Of a stretch of DNA of 14,391 nucleotides, positions 13,018 to 14,391 are shown in pieces (the stretch's first letter is position 1; each line of letters begins with the position of its first letter). Made by a program: the position numbers and the translations under genes. The notes under the pieces were generated by a model. That model did no database searches, was not told where the DNA came from, and saw only the letters and a program-made list of their open reading frames with translations. The stretch is from Nitrospira sp. (GTDB lineage Bacteria; Nitrospirota; Thermodesulfovibrionia; Thermodesulfovibrionales; SM23-35): NCBI GenBank assembly GCA_016873575.1, contig VGWY01000043.1, positions 1 through 14,391 on the forward strand, read 5' to 3'.

Positions 13018-14391
13018 ATGAAATGGTCTATCAAAAGAAGAGTTGTTGCAGGGTTTGGGCTGTTGTTAATTATTCTGGTTATCATAGGAGTAGCCTCTTA
13101 TAAAAACTTGTTTCAGCTCATCGAGAATAATCGTCTGGCGACAAAAAACCGTGTGATTCTCAAAAAACTCGAGGTTGTACTTACCAAAATAACTGATGCC
13201 GAGACAGGACAACGTGGTTATATCATTACAGGAGATGAGCATTATCTGGAACCATATCATGCTGCTCTTATAACCATTAACCAAGAAATGAAAGAGCTTA
13301 GAAAATTGACCATTGATAATCCTGACTATCAAAGCAGACTTGATAATCTTGAGCCTTTCATTATAGAAAAATTAAGTGGACTCAAGGAAAGAATTGCGTT
13401 ACGAAAGAACAAAGGGTTTGAGGCAGCAGCACAGGAGGTTCGGTCTGGCAAGGGAAGGACGGTTATGGACAATATACGGAAGATTATCAGTGACATGGAG
13501 GACAACGAGAGAAATTTGTTGGAACAGAGGGCGGCAGAAGCTGAAACAATCGCCAATCGCACAATTTTTATCATTATATTTGGAAGCTCTCTGGCTTTTG
13601 TGATCGTCGGAATAGCAAGCTTTACTACTTATAGAGAGCTCACCGAGCATAAGCGGGCGGAAGAAGCGATGCAAGAAAGCGAAAAGCGATTTAGGGCTAT
13701 TTTCGATACGGCTCAAGATTCTGTTTTCATTAAGGATTGCTATCTCAGATACCTGCTGGTAAATCCTGCAATGGAGCGACTTTTCAATCTACCAGCAGCA
13801 GAACTGACAGGAAAAAGAGACGAAGAGCTCTTTGGAGAAGAAGCGGGAAAACACATAAAGGAGATCGATTTTCGGGTTCTTAAAGGGGAGATTATCGAAG
13901 AGGAAGACACTAAACCAGTAAAAGGTGTTTTAAAAACTTTCCATATAATAAAAGTGCCAATGCAGGACAATTCTGGTAAAGTTACCGGCCTTTGTGGGAT
14001 CGCACGTGATGTCACCGAGCGCAAACGAGCAGAAGAGGAACTGCAAAAGGCATACGATGAATTGGAACAGAGAGTCGAAGAGCGTACCGCAGAGTTGCGC
14101 GAGATCAATGAATCTCTACAGAGAGAAATCACCGAGCGCAAAGAGATAGAGGAAAAATTAAGAACCGCATCGAATGAATGGCGGACAACCTTTGATTCAA
14201 CATCTGACTTAATCATACTTTTTGACAGGGAAATGAATATTATTAAAGCCAATCTTGCTACCGCAAAATTCTTCAACAAACCTATTAATGAAATACTTGG
14301 TGAAAAGTTCTTTTGGCTTTTTCTCGTAACAGATAGACCCATAGCTGAATGCCCTCTGAAAAAAGTGGAAAAGACTAAGAAACGTGAAGAA
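13018..14391 (+). CDS. CHASE3/PAS sensor protein, probable histidine kinase (3' end missing)
   Basis: The frame opens at ATG 13018 and is still open at the right edge (458 codons). Residues 10-28 are a TM helix; 35-175 a CHASE3 extracytoplasmic sensor with the signature D-A-E-T-G-Q-R-G-Y-I-I-T-G-D-E-H-Y-L-E-P-Y (60-80); 183-205 the second TM; 222-335 a PAS domain closed by a PAC block (G-I-A-R-D-V-T-E-R-K-R-A-E-E); 341-382 a coiled coil with E-E-R-T-A-E-L; and 385 onward a second PAS. Such proteins usually end in HisKA/HATPase domains, less often GGDEF or PP2C, which cannot be seen here. It is divergent from the metallophosphoesterase gene, with no ribosome site and an A/T-rich TATAAAAT 9-15 bp upstream. 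Confidence 0.88.
   Translation, partial: MKWSIKRRVVAGFGLLLIILVIIGVASYKNLFQLIENNRLATKNRVILKKLEVVLTKITDAETGQRGYIITGDEHYLEPYHAALITINQEMKELRKLTIDNPDYQSRLDNLEPFIIEKLSGLKERIALRKNKGFEAAAQEVRSGKGRTVMDNIRKIISDMEDNERNLLEQRAAEAETIANRTIFIIIFGSSLAFVIVGIASFTTYRELTEHKRAEEAMQESEKRFRAIFDTAQDSVFIKDCYLRYLLVNPAMERLFNLPAAELTGKRDEELFGEEAGKHIKEIDFRVLKGEIIEEEDTKPVKGVLKTFHIIKVPMQDNSGKVTGLCGIARDVTERKRAEEELQKAYDELEQRVEERTAELREINESLQREITERKEIEEKLRTASNEWRTTFDSTSDLIILFDREMNIIKANLATAKFFNKPINEILGEKFFWLFLVTDRPIAECPLKKVEKTKKREE

Noticed and set aside
13740..14342. A 200-codon open frame on the minus strand
   Set aside because: It lies wholly opposite the PAS domains of the sensor gene, is Ser/Arg-rich as expected from antisense, and has no recognisable domain.

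Overview
The window looks like chromosomal DNA from a Gram-negative, moderately AT-rich bacterium. Gene content and repeat style resemble Nitrospirota or deltaproteobacterial-type genomes: a FecR protein paired with a CHASE2 adenylate cyclase, a stand-alone B12-type radical SAM protein, CFI-box-CTERM remnants, and short palindromic repeats dispersed between genes. That placement is inference; no rRNA or tRNA is present to settle it.

Layout. The left 1.9 kb is accessory: a BrnT-like toxin with the start of its CopG-type antitoxin cut by the window edge (1-334), then a ParE/RelE toxin with its antitoxin (735-1222) lying exactly between two relics of a CFI-box-CTERM protein (398-734 and 1296-1623). 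All of these read leftward. Next come a dispersed repeat (1748-1840) and a 17-bp perfect inverted repeat that runs into the start of an AAA+ ATPase of the DUF4143 type (1932-3095, rightward). Convergent to it is a leftward block: radical SAM protein (7798-6392), FecR/TPR protein (6329-5259) and CHASE2 class III adenylate cyclase (5262-3139). The last two overlap by ATGA and form a signalling operon. A 102-bp miniature element with an 8-bp target duplication sits in the short divergent gap before der. The housekeeping segment is der, a YihY-family membrane protein and a previously unlisted 54-residue protein (7972-10447, rightward). After a repeat-rich gap come rsmE and a membrane-bound metallophosphoesterase (12810-10680, leftward). 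A CHASE3/PAS sensor gene (13018 onward, rightward) runs off the right edge.

The strongest unusual signal is not a new gene cassette but the way short repeats sit inside reading frames. rsmE carries at least four repeat-derived in-frame segments (two heptamer clusters, a 47-nt palindrome and a 60-bp element whose twin lies 306 bp away), which together account for its extra length. The cyclase and one CFI-box relic also contain heptamer tracts. I see no convincing CRISPR array, defence island or undescribed multi-gene system. The best candidates for further attention are the repeat-laden rsmE, the FecR-cyclase pair, and the inverted repeat at the DUF4143 ATPase start.
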